Assembly (NCBI GenBank): GCA_944321175.1
Contig: CALUKI010000004.1
Coordinates: 1 to 64,000 of the forward strand
Source: an uncultured Alistipes sp.
GTDB taxonomy: Bacteria; Bacteroidota; Bacteroidia; Bacteroidales; Rikenellaceae
DNA length: 64,000 bases
Direction: 5' to 3'
Positions 17,452 through 25,689 of the stretch are shown piece by piece; within the stretch, counting starts at the first letter, position 1; every line of letters starts with the position of its first letter. The notes beneath the pieces are model-generated. The model worked only from the letters and a program-made list of their open reading frames with translations. It was not told the origin of the DNA and made no database searches. Position numbers and translations under genes: made by a program.

Positions 17452-17691
17452 TCAATGGGGGCATTTGCTTTCTCCGTCGGGGGTGCAGTCCCACCCATAA
17501 AAGGTATTGTACACAGTCCAATTGGGTTTGTCCAATATCGTTTCGTCGTTTGCTAACGCCTCGATATTGGCCTGCATCAGATCGTTGACTTGGCTGATCG
17601 CGGAGTTGGTGATAAATCCTGTGACGGCGGCTGCGGTCAGCAGCATCCCGATCGCCGAATACAAAAGTTTGTGTTTCAGGGTAAATTTAAT
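17452..17691 (-). CDS. NVEALA-family short exported peptide, non-ATG start
   Basis: A peptide of up to 79 residues. A hydrophobic segment (LLYSAIGMLLTAAAVTGF) is followed by the family signature ANIEALAND and a C-terminal YGWDCTPDGESKCPH with two cysteines. No in-frame ATG precedes the hydrophobic segment. A TAA stop lies directly before codon ATT at 17691, leaving ATT (17691), CTG (17679) or TTG (17664). Starting at ATT gives KFTLKHK before the hydrophobic core, the expected signal-peptide charge. Its partner is the propeller lipoprotein downstream. A sequence error or rare initiator codon are the alternatives. Confidence 0.7.
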   Translation of the reverse strand: MKFTLKHKLLYSAIGMLLTAAAVTGFITNSAISQVNDLMQANIEALANDETILDKPNWTVYNTFYGWDCTPDGESKCPH

Positions 17692-17924
17692 TTAGGTCAA
17701 TAAAAAATACTGCATGAAAATACAACAAAAATTTGTCTTAAGCAAGAATTTTCGTGATTTTCCATATATAGGTTCTCGATTTTATCCGTCGGTTCGATTC
17801 CGGCCTGCTTTCTTCCCGTCAGCGTCTGGCCGTGGCGTCGAGGAGGAAACTGCCCTATGTTGAGATCGGATGCGGAGTGTCGCACCGTCCGGCGGGGCGG
17901 AGATATTATAATTTTTAAAGAACT

Positions 17925-17956
17925 TTGCCGTTTTCGGGAAAAATAGATTATTTTTG
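17925..17956 (+). promoter_or_regulatory. adk promoter
   Basis: TTG (17925-17927) and TATTTTTG (17949-17956) are 21 bp apart. The start near 17963 excludes the GTG at 17962 and supports the ATG at 17983. Confidence 0.8.
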
Positions 17957-17982
17957 CCGTTGTGAAAAAACTAACACAAACT

Positions 17983-18558
17983 ATGCTGAACATCGTATTA
18001 TTTGGTGCGCCGGGTTGCGGAAAGGGTACACAGGCCGCGCGTCTGAAGGAGCATTACGGAATCAGCCACGTCTCGACGGGCGAGGTGATTCGCAACGAGA
18101 TCGCACGCGGCACGGAGCTGGGCCGCAGCATGGAGGAGTATATCAAATCGGGGCGTCTGGCACCCGACGGGATCGTCATCGGCATGATAGCCAACTATGT
18201 GGCCGAACACAAGGATGCGGCGGGCAACATCTTCGACGGTTTCCCGCGCACGACGCCTCAGGCCGAGGCTTTCGACCGGATTCTGGCGGAGCACGGCCTG
18301 GGTGTGACGCTGATGGTCGACATGCATGTTCCCGAAGAGGAACTGGTGCGCCGCATCCTGCTGCGCGGCAAGGATTCGGGCCGTGCGGACGATGCGTCGG
18401 AAGATGTCATCCGCAACCGTATCAAGGTCTATCGCGAGCAGACCGAAGTGGTCGGTTCCTACTACGCCAAACAGAACAAATATTTCGAGGTCGACGGTGT
18501 CGGTACGATGGACGAGGTCTTCGACCGGATCTGCCGGGTGGTGGATGCGCACAGATGA
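17983..18558 (+). CDS. adk: Adenylate kinase
   Basis: This enzyme balances adenine nucleotides (ATP + AMP to 2 ADP). The 191-residue protein has the P-loop GAPGCGKGTQAARL at residue 9, the AMP-binding region STGEVIRNEI, the DGFPRTTPQAEAF motif, and RILLRGKDSGRADDASEDVI. The short lid lacks a zinc-finger insertion, the short form usual in Bacteroidetes. It is monocistronic, with its own promoter and terminator. Confidence 0.95.
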   Translation: MLNIVLFGAPGCGKGTQAARLKEHYGISHVSTGEVIRNEIARGTELGRSMEEYIKSGRLAPDGIVIGMIANYVAEHKDAAGNIFDGFPRTTPQAEAFDRILAEHGLGVTLMVDMHVPEEELVRRILLRGKDSGRADDASEDVIRNRIKVYREQTEVVGSYYAKQNKYFEVDGVGTMDEVFDRICRVVDAHR

Positions 18559-18583
18559 TTTTTCCGAAGGAAGAACCGTATGG

Positions 18584-18614
18584 AAGTCCGGAAACTTGTT
18601 TTTCGGACTTTTTT
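18584..18614 (+). terminator. adk terminator
   Basis: AAGTCCG (18584-18590) pairs with CGGACTT (18604-18610), followed by a T run. It overlaps the promoter of the next gene. Confidence 0.75.
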
Positions 18615-18625
18615 CATTATCTTTA
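18596..18625 (+). promoter_or_regulatory. Promoter of the TlpA-like gene
   Basis: TTG (18596-18598) lies 19 bp before TATCTTTA (18618-18625), a one-mismatch -7 box. The -33 element falls in the loop of the adk terminator. Confidence 0.55.
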
Positions 18626-18664
18626 CCACACCAACCGCCGGTGTTCCGGCCTAAAACTTTGCCT

Positions 18665-20119
18665 ATGAAACCGAATCTGATCTGCCGCGTGCTCGCGGCA
18701 TTGTTGCTGTTGCCGCTTTTTGCCTGCGGGCCGGACGGCGTCGTCCCGCGGCGTACGGTCATCGCGGGACGTGTGGTCAATCTCGCCGAGGGAGCTTCCG
18801 GGGCGGTGCTGTTCAATACCGAAGATCCCTTCGCGTTGAAAAGCCGTATGGCAGCCCGTGTCTCGCCCGAAGCGAATGATTTCCATTTCGTATTCCGAAC
18901 GGCCTATACGACCGGAATGACCGGTGTATACGGCGATTTCTTCGATCTGATCGTCTCCCCCGGCGACTCGGTCTATGTGACCATCGACGCAGGGCGGATG
19001 CGTGCCGGTGATCCCGATGCGATCCGTTTTTCGGGCGACCATGCACGGACCAACAATGCGCTTGCGTCGGTCGCCGACCTGAAAAAAAGGCTGTACGAGC
19101 AGGCTCCCGCCGTCGGGGGCGATCCGCAGGAGTATCTGTCGGGCTACCGGCGTTATCGGCAGGTCGTCGCCGATTCGCTTTCCGCGCGCCGACTTCCGGC
19201 CGAGGTGCGCGAGGCGGTGGCCCGTGACATCGATATGGTGCAGATATGGAACCACGACCTCGATCCGGCGGCATGGCGCGCGATCTTCACCGACCCGATG
19301 TTCGACATCTTCGATCTGGAACGCAATATGGTCTCAGTCATCAACTATTCGGCCGGCATAGGCTATTATCTCGGTGCGATTTGTCCCGACGAGATCGAGG
19401 CCATTCGGTCGGGCGCAGCGCCGGCCGAAGCGTTGGCGGCCGTTGCGGCCCGGCTCGATGCCGACCCGCAGATCGGCAGGGGACTGCGCGATTACCTGCT
19501 TTACGGCTGTATGGAAGGCCTGTGTGCGAACGGTGCGGTGCCGGCCGAACGGATGGCCGAATTGTTCCTCGATCCGGCCTATGCGGCGCGGGTGCGCGAA
19601 CGGGCGGCGGAACGTCCCGCTTTCAGCACTGTCCCGCTTTCCGGCGTGCTGCGGTGCGATGCGTCGGGACGGATCGATACGCTGCCCGACTGCGAACTGC
19701 TCTCGACGTTGGCGGCCCGTCATCCGGGGAAGGTGCTCTACGTCGATTTCTGTTCGACATGGTGCGGCCCATGCCGCCGCGAGTTGAAAACGGCGATGCC
19801 GATCCTGCGCGAACATTATGCCGGATCGGACGAGGTCCGTTTCGTCACGCTGTGTCTCCAATCGCGTCGCAAGGCATGGAGCGAATTTCTGGATGAATTG
19901 GGTCTGACGGGGCTGGGCGAGAACTATTTCCTCTGCGACGAAGCCTCGATGATCGTCATGAGCGAGTACGACCTTCCCGGTTTTCCGACATACGCGCTTA
20001 TCGGTCGTGACGGCCGGATTGCGACGCTGGCGGCTCCCCGACCCTCGCAGTTCGAAGCGGTGACGGAGGCGATCGACGCCCTGCTGGCCGGAAAAGGGGT
20101 GCGCGGCGGCGAAAAATGA
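18665..20119 (+). CDS. TlpA-like thioredoxin-fold lipoprotein
   Basis: A 484-residue predicted periplasm-facing lipoprotein. The signal MKPNLICRVLAALLLLPLFAC gives a lipobox cysteine at residue 21. Residues 30-340 are a poorly conserved helical region seen in Bacteroidetes TlpA-like proteins. The C-terminal thioredoxin domain has the redox motif STWCGPC (Cys367, Cys370) and a cis-proline turn in DLPGFPTYAL. It likely reduces or isomerises disulfides in exported proteins. The open frame extends 113 codons upstream across adk and its terminator, so the ATG at 18665 after the promoter is used. Confidence 0.88.
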   Translation: MKPNLICRVLAALLLLPLFACGPDGVVPRRTVIAGRVVNLAEGASGAVLFNTEDPFALKSRMAARVSPEANDFHFVFRTAYTTGMTGVYGDFFDLIVSPGDSVYVTIDAGRMRAGDPDAIRFSGDHARTNNALASVADLKKRLYEQAPAVGGDPQEYLSGYRRYRQVVADSLSARRLPAEVREAVARDIDMVQIWNHDLDPAAWRAIFTDPMFDIFDLERNMVSVINYSAGIGYYLGAICPDEIEAIRSGAAPAEALAAVAARLDADPQIGRGLRDYLLYGCMEGLCANGAVPAERMAELFLDPAYAARVRERAAERPAFSTVPLSGVLRCDASGRIDTLPDCELLSTLAARHPGKVLYVDFCSTWCGPCRRELKTAMPILREHYAGSDEVRFVTLCLQSRRKAWSEFLDELGLTGLGENYFLCDEASMIVMSEYDLPGFPTYALIGRDGRIATLAAPRPSQFEAVTEAIDALLAGKGVRGGEK

Positions 20120-20139
20120 AAATAATCCGCTGCGGGATG

Positions 20140-20169
20140 TTGCTATTTCGGCAGAAATTCGTATCTTTG
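20140..20169 (+). promoter_or_regulatory. rpsF operon promoter
   Basis: TTG (20140-20142) and a perfect TATCTTTG (20162-20169) are 19 bp apart, giving a start near 20176 and a leader of about 30 nt. Confidence 0.85.
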
Positions 20170-20206
20170 CCCCGCTAATAAGCACAATAACTTAATTTTC
20201 ACAGGT

Positions 20207-20554
20207 ATGAACAATTACGAAACCGTTTTCATTGTCACGCCGGTTCTCTCCGAGACGCAGGTTCAGGAGGTCGCTGACAAATTCCAGGGTGTCATTACCG
20301 AAAACGGCGGTCAGATCGTGAATGTGGAGAAGTGGGGCCTTCGCAAGCTCGCTTACCCGATTCAGAACAAGACCACCGGTTTCTACTTCCTGATGGAGTT
20401 CACGGGCGAAGGCTCGCTGATCAATACGCTGGAGACACAGTATCGGCGTGACGAACGTGTGATCCGCTTCCTCACGTTCAAACAGGACAAGTACGCTGTC
20501 GAGTATTCGGAGAAGCGTCGTGCAAAACTCACAAACAAATCGCAGGAGGAGTAA
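20207..20554 (+). CDS. rpsF: 30S ribosomal protein S6
   Basis: S6 binds the 30S platform next to S18. The 115-residue protein begins [16 protein letters not shown] and contains [11 protein letters not shown], both family hallmarks. It leads the conserved S6-S18-L9 operon. The start sits about 30 nt from the predicted transcript start. Confidence 0.97.
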   Translation: MNNYETVFIVTPVLSETQVQEVADKFQGVITENGGQIVNVEKWGLRKLAYPIQNKTTGFYFLMEFTGEGSLINTLETQYRRDERVIRFLTFKQDKYAVEYSEKRRAKLTNKSQEE

Positions 20555-20557
20555 CCT

Positions 20558-20839
20558 ATGGCACAGGAGAACAAAGCTCAGACATCGGAGATCCGTTACC
20601 TCAATCCGGTCTCGGTCGATGTGAAGAAGAAGAAGTACTGCCGTTTCAAGAAACTCGGCATCAAGTACGTTGATTATAAGGACGGCGAATTCCTCAAGAA
20701 GTTCCTCAACGAGCAGGGCAAGATCCTTCCCCGCCGCTTGACGGGTACTTCGCAGAAGTTCCAGAAGAAGGTTGCACAGGCTGTGAAGCGTGCACGTCAC
20801 CTGGCTATTCTGCCGTTCGTAACCGATTGTATGAAATAA
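20558..20839 (+). CDS. rpsR: 30S ribosomal protein S18
   Basis: S18 pairs with S6 on the 30S platform. The 93-residue protein has the core [19 protein letters not shown] and the basic [20 protein letters not shown]. It starts three bases after rpsF. The short N-terminal extension ([17 protein letters not shown]) is common in Bacteroidetes. Confidence 0.97.
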   Translation: MAQENKAQTSEIRYLNPVSVDVKKKKYCRFKKLGIKYVDYKDGEFLKKFLNEQGKILPRRLTGTSQKFQKKVAQAVKRARHLAILPFVTDCMK

Positions 20840-20857
20840 CGCGAGGAGGACGAAGAG

Positions 20858-21301
20858 ATGGAAGTGATTCTTTTGAAGGATATGGAGAAGCTGGGCTACG
20901 CCAACGACATCGTGAACGTAAAGCCCGGATACGCGAACAACTACCTGATCCCGCAGGGATATGCCAAGGCTGCTACGGCTTCGGCAAAGAAGGTGCTGGC
21001 GGAGAATCTGAAGCAGCGTGCACATAAGGATGCGAAGATTCTGGCCGATGCACAGGCCCTTGCCGAGAAGCTCGCAAATCTGCCTCTGACCATTACGGTG
21101 AAGGCCGAGGAGGGCAAGATCTTCGGTGCCGTTACGGCCGCCGATCTGGCTGACGCACTGGCAGCGAAGGGTGTCGAGGTCGATCGCAAGGCGATTACCG
21201 TCGAGCCGGTCAAGACGGTCGGCGAGTATGAGGCCTCTGCAAAGTTGCATCGCGATGTGAAGGCCGTAATCAGGTTCACGGTCGTAGCGGAAGAGCAATA
21301 G
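20858..21301 (+). CDS. rplI: 50S ribosomal protein L9
   Basis: L9 binds 23S rRNA at the base of the L1 stalk. The 147-residue protein opens with MEVILLKDMEKLGYAND and has the hallmark GYANNYLIPQGYAKAAT. The long central helix and the C-terminal domain (GKIFGAVTAADLADAL) follow. It is the last gene of the rpsF operon and ends before a strong terminator. Confidence 0.97.
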   Translation: MEVILLKDMEKLGYANDIVNVKPGYANNYLIPQGYAKAATASAKKVLAENLKQRAHKDAKILADAQALAEKLANLPLTITVKAEEGKIFGAVTAADLADALAAKGVEVDRKAITVEPVKTVGEYEASAKLHRDVKAVIRFTVVAEEQ

Positions 21302-21321
21302 TTTGTAATGTATTTGATCGT

Positions 21322-21363
21322 GTTCCGGAATCCGGCTTTGCCGAGTTCCGGAATCTTTTTTTT
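21322..21363 (+). terminator. Terminator of the rpsF-rpsR-rplI operon
   Basis: A hairpin built from two self-complementary TTCCGGAA blocks with CGGC-TTT-GCCG at its tip (21322-21353) is followed by nine T. Confidence 0.9.
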
Positions 21364-21442
21364 GCCGGGCGGCGGTTCGGGATCGCCGCCCGCGTGGGGC
21401 CCGCCCCCGACACGGGCGAAGCAGTCCGCCGCACAACGGAAA

Positions 21443-21466
21443 CGCCCCTGCCATTTGGCAGGGGCG
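21443..21466 (-). terminator. Probable hicAB terminator
   Basis: A perfect 10-bp GC-rich stem (CGCCCCTGCC, loop ATTT) lies 33 bp past hicB. Only three T follow on the minus strand, so termination strength is uncertain. Confidence 0.5.
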
Positions 21467-21498
21467 CGCCGTTTCGCGGTGCGATTGTCAATAAAGCA

Positions 21499-21900
21499 TT
21501 ACAACGAAATGGCTGATAACTCGTGACCTATTTTGCGCAACGCATCGCCGATTTTGTGCGCCTGAGCTTCGGATATGTAGGTGTTGCATGATTTGTATTG
21601 ACGCATCAATCCGGCATTTATATTGGCCCATTTGGCGAATTTCGTCACGTTGATAAAATCGAAATAATTGAATACCGACGCTACATCGTACTTATACTCA
21701 AATTCGATCTCCTTCAATTCGTCTGGAATCTCCTCTCCATTATCGGTATAACTTTCCAGCATTTCGCGTACGGAATTTTCGAAATCCGCTTTTGCTTCCG
21801 CAACAGTCCGTCCCTCACCAATGATCGTAGCCTGAATATCCGGAGTGAATACCCCGAATGTACCGTCTTTGCCCTTCTCAATCAATGCCGTTGTTTTCAT
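21499..21900 (-). CDS. hicB: HicB-family antitoxin
   Basis: This antitoxin neutralises HicA and represses the operon. The 133-residue protein has a partially degraded RNase H-like N-terminus (LIEKGKDGTFGVFTPD), ending in AKADFENSVREMLESY. The C-terminal helix-turn-helix (about 80-130) includes NVTKFAKWANINAGLMRQY and SEAQAHKIGDALRKIG. It is the second gene of a hicA-hicB operon, 30 bp after hicA. The predicted operator is at 22151-22170. Confidence 0.9.
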   Translation of the reverse strand: MKTTALIEKGKDGTFGVFTPDIQATIIGEGRTVAEAKADFENSVREMLESYTDNGEEIPDELKEIEFEYKYDVASVFNYFDFINVTKFAKWANINAGLMRQYKSCNTYISEAQAHKIGDALRKIGHELSAISL

Positions 21901-21930
21901 GATTCTTGTATTTTGTAAAGCAAACCGAGG

Positions 21931-22113
21931 CTAAAAGCCGATTTGCTTCTTCAGTTTGTTAAATGTACCGTTTTTAATCTCTTCCTTTCCATGCCGGCCT
22001 ATTTGAATTCGATAGGCTTTGTCCGGATGTCCGTAAACGTCGTGATTGGAACCATGTCTTACAAGACGCCACCCGTAAGCTTCGGCAATCTTTCTTAATT
22101 CATTCCATTTCAT
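21931..22113 (-). CDS. hicA: HicA-family mRNA interferase toxin
   Basis: This 60-residue double-stranded-RNA-binding-fold toxin cleaves mRNA. The protein reads MKWNELRKIAEAYGWRLVRH and has the catalytic histidine in GSNHDVYGHPD, followed by IQIGRHGKEEIKNGTFNKL, the family layout. The ATG at 22113 is preferred over an upstream start at 22143 because the promoter ends near 22139. A decayed second copy lies at 22318-22386. Confidence 0.92.
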   Translation of the reverse strand: MKWNELRKIAEAYGWRLVRHGSNHDVYGHPDKAYRIQIGRHGKEEIKNGTFNKLKKQIGF

Positions 22114-22145
22114 TATTATTGAACCGTTATGCTTTATTGACAATA

Positions 22146-22176
22146 CAAATATATAGCATTTCCGCTATATCTGCAA
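22146..22176 (-). promoter_or_regulatory. hicAB promoter with internal palindromic operator
   Basis: TATATTTG (22146-22153) and TTG (22174-22176) on the minus strand are 20 bp apart. The spacer holds a 7-bp inverted repeat, ATATAGC (22151-22157) and GCTATAT (22164-22170). A protein bound here would block the polymerase, as expected for HicB autorepression. Confidence 0.8.
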
Positions 22177-22317
22177 GTTTTCGAGGGGGAATTCTGTGCA
22201 GCCGGTTATTTTTTGCTGTTCTGGGGACAATGTCCCCTCCATACCGGAAAGAGGATTCTTCCGGATTGTTGCAAAAGTGCACGCCTGCCGCAATACGGCC
22301 ATTCCGATCGAAGCAAT

Positions 22318-22386
22318 ATGATTGGAACCGTGCCTTACAAGACGCGACCCCTGCGCTTCGGCAATCTTTCCTAATTCATTCCGTGT
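22318..22386 (-). pseudogene. Decayed hicA fragment
   Basis: On the minus strand this stretch encodes NELGKIAEAQGSRLVRHGSN, which matches residues 4-23 of the intact HicA with four changes. The start region is destroyed (the ATG-AAA-TGG codons have become AAC-ACA-CGG), and homology stops after the catalytic histidine. It lies upstream of hicAB in the same orientation, so it looks like the remains of a tandem copy. Confidence 0.8.
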
Positions 22387-22393
22387 GTTTCGA

Positions 22394-22425
22394 TAAAAAA
22401 AGAGGTCTCCAACTGGAGACCTCTT
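22394..22425 (-). terminator. Terminator of the fibronectin-type lipoprotein gene
   Basis: A perfect 11-bp stem (AAGAGGTCTCC, loop of 4) is followed on the minus strand by a run of seven T, 22 bp after the stop codon. Confidence 0.9.
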
Positions 22426-22446
22426 GAAAAGAGTTTGGCGGTTCGC

Positions 22447-25400
22447 CTATTCAGCGACAACCAACAGATCGTCGAACATGAAACGACACTTGTTGCTCTT
22501 AATATCCTTGCTCGTGATCTTGAGCTTGTCGGTCGAAAGAAGATTTACACTCTTGACCGAGCCTTCTTTCCATACGTAGCCGAACGGATCGCCGCCGGTG
22601 ATCGGATCGAAATTCTCGATAGCGACCGTTTCGCTGCCGTCGGCATGTACGACAATGATACTTATCATTGCCTCGCAACGCGTGTCTGATGACGAACTCC
22701 ACTCGGAATAGGGAGCGGCTTTGAACGAGATGGTACAAGGCGTAGCTGTCGTCGCATTCAACACCTCATCGCCAAGAGCCGGAGTTATGAGAATACCCGG
22801 TTCGCTGCCACCGCCGAATTTCGCATATCCAGAACGTAATGCTACTCGTTGGACATTGTCCCAGCCATAGAGACTGCTGGATTCAACTTTACAGATTGCA
22901 CCTGCAAAAGTCGTTTGCGTAGTACCGGCTTCATCGGCCAGTCGATTCGTTCCAGTATTACCGATATAGCTTTCCCACGTCATGACGGGCGCCGAGGTGT
23001 TTGTCCCCGTAGCCTGCATAGCTCCGGCCAAGTTCATCACATCACCGCCGTACCATGCCTCGTCGAAGCCTTGATAAAGAACCTCCTTCGCCCCTTTTAC
23101 ATGGGCGGCTTCGGTCGTGATTTCGCACCAGGGCGAGTAAAGCAGATCATTTTCGCCGAGTTTCTTCACGCGAACCTTGTAGGTCGTAGCCGGTTCAAGA
23201 GCGCCAAAGGTAAAACGGCTGGGGTTCAGATTGCCTTGCTCATGTTGGCTGAGTGTTGATGCGGCAGCACCGTAGTTGGTCGTTTTCAGATCGATCGTCC
23301 CCATCACGGTTCCGTCGTTATCGGCAATTTGGATCGTATATTGATCGACGGGATCCTGTTTCGTTTCGTATTTACCCAGATCCTTACGCCATGCAACTGT
23401 TGCGGTCGTAGGACCGACGTTGTTCTTGACCTGTACGATCTCCGATGTGGTGGTCGGTGCCGTAGCCTCCGAGAGTTCCGATGCCGGAGTGTCCTTGGCG
23501 ACAGCCTTGACTCGGAACGTATAGGCCGTGTTGAACGACAGGCCGGTTACCTTGTAGGTCACTTTCTCGGCGCTGGCGGTAATCATGCCGACGAGTTTTT
23601 CGGCAGCTCCGTTTGCGTAAACCTCATAATCCGTAGCTCCTACAACCGGATCGAAAGTCAGCGTTGCAACACCGTAGTCGGCGACAGCCGTTACGTTCTG
23701 GGGCGTTGCGAGCTGTTTGATCTCGGCCAGCGTCGAGACTTGTGCAACCTCCGAGTAGCCGGATGCCAGGTCGTCGCCGATCAGCGCCTTTACGCGCACG
23801 TCGTACTGCGTCTCGAATTCGAGTCCTTCGATCGTACAGGTCGTCTCGGCGATCTTCTCGGCTGCAACCTTCCATTCGCTGTCGGCCGTCTTCTTGTACT
23901 CTACCGTATAGCTCTCGGCCCGTGCAACCTCTTCCCACGAAGCCGTGATGGTCTTGTCGGTTGCCGTCAGGGTCGGTTTTGCCGGAGCATCCGGAGCTGC
24001 CAGTTCACCGTAAGCAACAACCTTCAGCTGGATGTTATCCAGGAAGAAACGGTGCTGTGCCGCGCCGTCTCCGCTCTCACCGGCGCCGATAGCGATGCGG
24101 CAGGTGGATGTCACGTTCGGTACGGTTACTACCTGCTGGCTCCAGCCGGCTCCCTCAGCTCCTGCGTTGCCGCGCCATACGACCGACCGCGAGGTGGCCG
24201 TGATGTTGCCTGCAAGGGGCGAGTTGGACTTCTTCGTGCCGTCGAGCAGTTCGACGACGATCGCCTGATCCGCATCGTAGGGAGCCACGTCGAAGGTCAC
24301 TTCGATGGTGGCGGGCTGTGTCAGACATTTCAGTTCGGGCGTCACGATCCATGCGGAGTAGCTGCTTGCACCCATCTTGAGCATGCCCGGACGTGCGCAG
24401 ATGATACCCGGGCTCTTGGTGTTGCTCGGATCGGACATCTGTCCCCAGTCTGCCAGCGAGGTGTTGGGAACAGCCTTGCCGAGCGTATTGAACAGACCCA
24501 TCTCGGTGCCGGCGTTTACGATATAGTATTTCTCCGCACTGACAGGATTTACACCCGTGGCCTTGTCGATTACTGTTGCGCTGCCACGACCGTTGTTCGA
24601 GTAGCCGCCGGCGCTGTTGAGATAATCTCCGCCCCAGAGGAGTTCATGGAAGTCCTGGAAGAGAATGACCTCGCCTGCTTTTGCCGTTTCGGGCAGCGTC
24701 TTGAACTGCGATTCTTCGGTCGTGAACTTGACGGGATCGCTCGTCACTTCGTCCGTCGTATTCGTGACGCGGAACCAGTAGTCCGTAGCAGGGGTCAGAC
24801 CCGAGAAGATGAACGATGCTCCGTATTTGCTGATGCTGAGGTTACCCTCCGTGATATTCCACGATACATCGAGATCCGTGCAGTTGCTGTCCTTGAAGAG
24901 CTGGATCGTGTAGTTATATCCGGCATCTGCAGCATCGTTGTTGTAGTTGCTGGTTGACCATCTTGCAATGGCGGTCGATTCCGTAATCTCTTCGACTTTG
25001 GCAACAATCGACGAGGTCTCTTCCTGGCTTTCATCGACGATACCCGTGCCGACCATGATGCGGGCGGGCTCTCCGTTCGCCATTGCAAACGTCCACTCCG
25101 AGAAGACCGAACGCGGGTAGTTGGCGCGGATGCGGATGTAGTAGATACGACCGGCCGTCAAACCGCTGAATGTCGTTGCATCGTTGGTGCTGACAGTGGT
25201 AAGAATGGTTTGCGACGTGGAACTGTCATACATGTCGGCCACGCCGTCTTTTGTCTTTACAAGCTGGACGGTAAACGAGGTCGCACCGGCGGAGATCGCC
25301 TGACGGGCGTCCCAAATTACACCGATGCTCTGGTTCGATGAGTTCACTTCGTCGTAAGCAACGTCCGTGGGCATCGGCATGCTGGCGTCGATGCCTACGG

Positions 25401-25476
25401 TTTCGTCTTCCTTACAACCGCTCAGAACTACTGCTAACATAGCGGTGACCGCTATAAGCATTTTATTGATTTTCAT
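22447..25476 (-). CDS. Large lipoprotein with fibronectin type III repeats
   Basis: A 1009-residue predicted surface lipoprotein (MKINKMLIAVTAMLAVVLSGC; lipobox LSGC). Fibronectin type III-like modules recur through the protein (for example TATDKTITASWEEVARAESY and PQNVTAVADYGVATLTFDPV). Two longer jelly-roll-like segments alternate with them; each begins near ILFQDFHELLWGG or VLYQGFDEAWYGG and ends with a FFLDNIQLKV/FMFDDLLVV strand. It has no recognised catalytic site, so binding of a glycan or protein is inferred. It is divergent from SusC/SusD across a C-rich gap. Confidence 0.85.
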   Translation of the reverse strand: MKINKMLIAVTAMLAVVLSGCKEDETVGIDASMPMPTDVAYDEVNSSNQSIGVIWDARQAISAGATSFTVQLVKTKDGVADMYDSSTSQTILTTVSTNDATTFSGLTAGRIYYIRIRANYPRSVFSEWTFAMANGEPARIMVGTGIVDESQEETSSIVAKVEEITESTAIARWSTSNYNNDAADAGYNYTIQLFKDSNCTDLDVSWNITEGNLSISKYGASFIFSGLTPATDYWFRVTNTTDEVTSDPVKFTTEESQFKTLPETAKAGEVILFQDFHELLWGGDYLNSAGGYSNNGRGSATVIDKATGVNPVSAEKYYIVNAGTEMGLFNTLGKAVPNTSLADWGQMSDPSNTKSPGIICARPGMLKMGASSYSAWIVTPELKCLTQPATIEVTFDVAPYDADQAIVVELLDGTKKSNSPLAGNITATSRSVVWRGNAGAEGAGWSQQVVTVPNVTSTCRIAIGAGESGDGAAQHRFFLDNIQLKVVAYGELAAPDAPAKPTLTATDKTITASWEEVARAESYTVEYKKTADSEWKVAAEKIAETTCTIEGLEFETQYDVRVKALIGDDLASGYSEVAQVSTLAEIKQLATPQNVTAVADYGVATLTFDPVVGATDYEVYANGAAEKLVGMITASAEKVTYKVTGLSFNTAYTFRVKAVAKDTPASELSEATAPTTTSEIVQVKNNVGPTTATVAWRKDLGKYETKQDPVDQYTIQIADNDGTVMGTIDLKTTNYGAAASTLSQHEQGNLNPSRFTFGALEPATTYKVRVKKLGENDLLYSPWCEITTEAAHVKGAKEVLYQGFDEAWYGGDVMNLAGAMQATGTNTSAPVMTWESYIGNTGTNRLADEAGTTQTTFAGAICKVESSSLYGWDNVQRVALRSGYAKFGGGSEPGILITPALGDEVLNATTATPCTISFKAAPYSEWSSSSDTRCEAMISIIVVHADGSETVAIENFDPITGGDPFGYVWKEGSVKSVNLLSTDKLKITSKDIKSNKCRFMFDDLLVVAE

Positions 25477-25505
25477 AATCTTTGGTGTCTTGAACTGTTT
25501 TGTTA

Positions 25506-25536
25506 GAAAAGTAACAAAAAAATAACAACAAATCAA
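25506..25536 (-). promoter_or_regulatory. Promoter of the fibronectin-type lipoprotein gene
   Basis: TACTTTTC (25506-25513, last base off consensus) lies 20 bp from TTG (25534-25536) on the minus strand. Confidence 0.5.
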
Positions 25537-25689
25537 GGTAGCGCTTCTCAAGCGAACCTTAATTCCCACTGTTCAATTCAAAAGAGATGTCCGATCTTCG
25601 GATCGAACCTGTCCAAACTTGCATTGCAAAGATAAGGCTTTTTTCCAAGAAAACAAATTTTTTCGAAAAAAATCACAATATCGCAATAC

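Noticed and set aside
17786..17803. A tRNA-like T-arm (GTCGG, loop TTCGATT, CCGGC)
   Set aside because: No acceptor, D-arm or anticodon arm can be formed around it on this strand, so the match is by chance.
18326..18664. A 113-codon N-terminal extension of the TlpA-like protein
   Set aside because: It runs through the adk coding region, its terminator and the predicted promoter; the lipoprotein signal starts at 18665.
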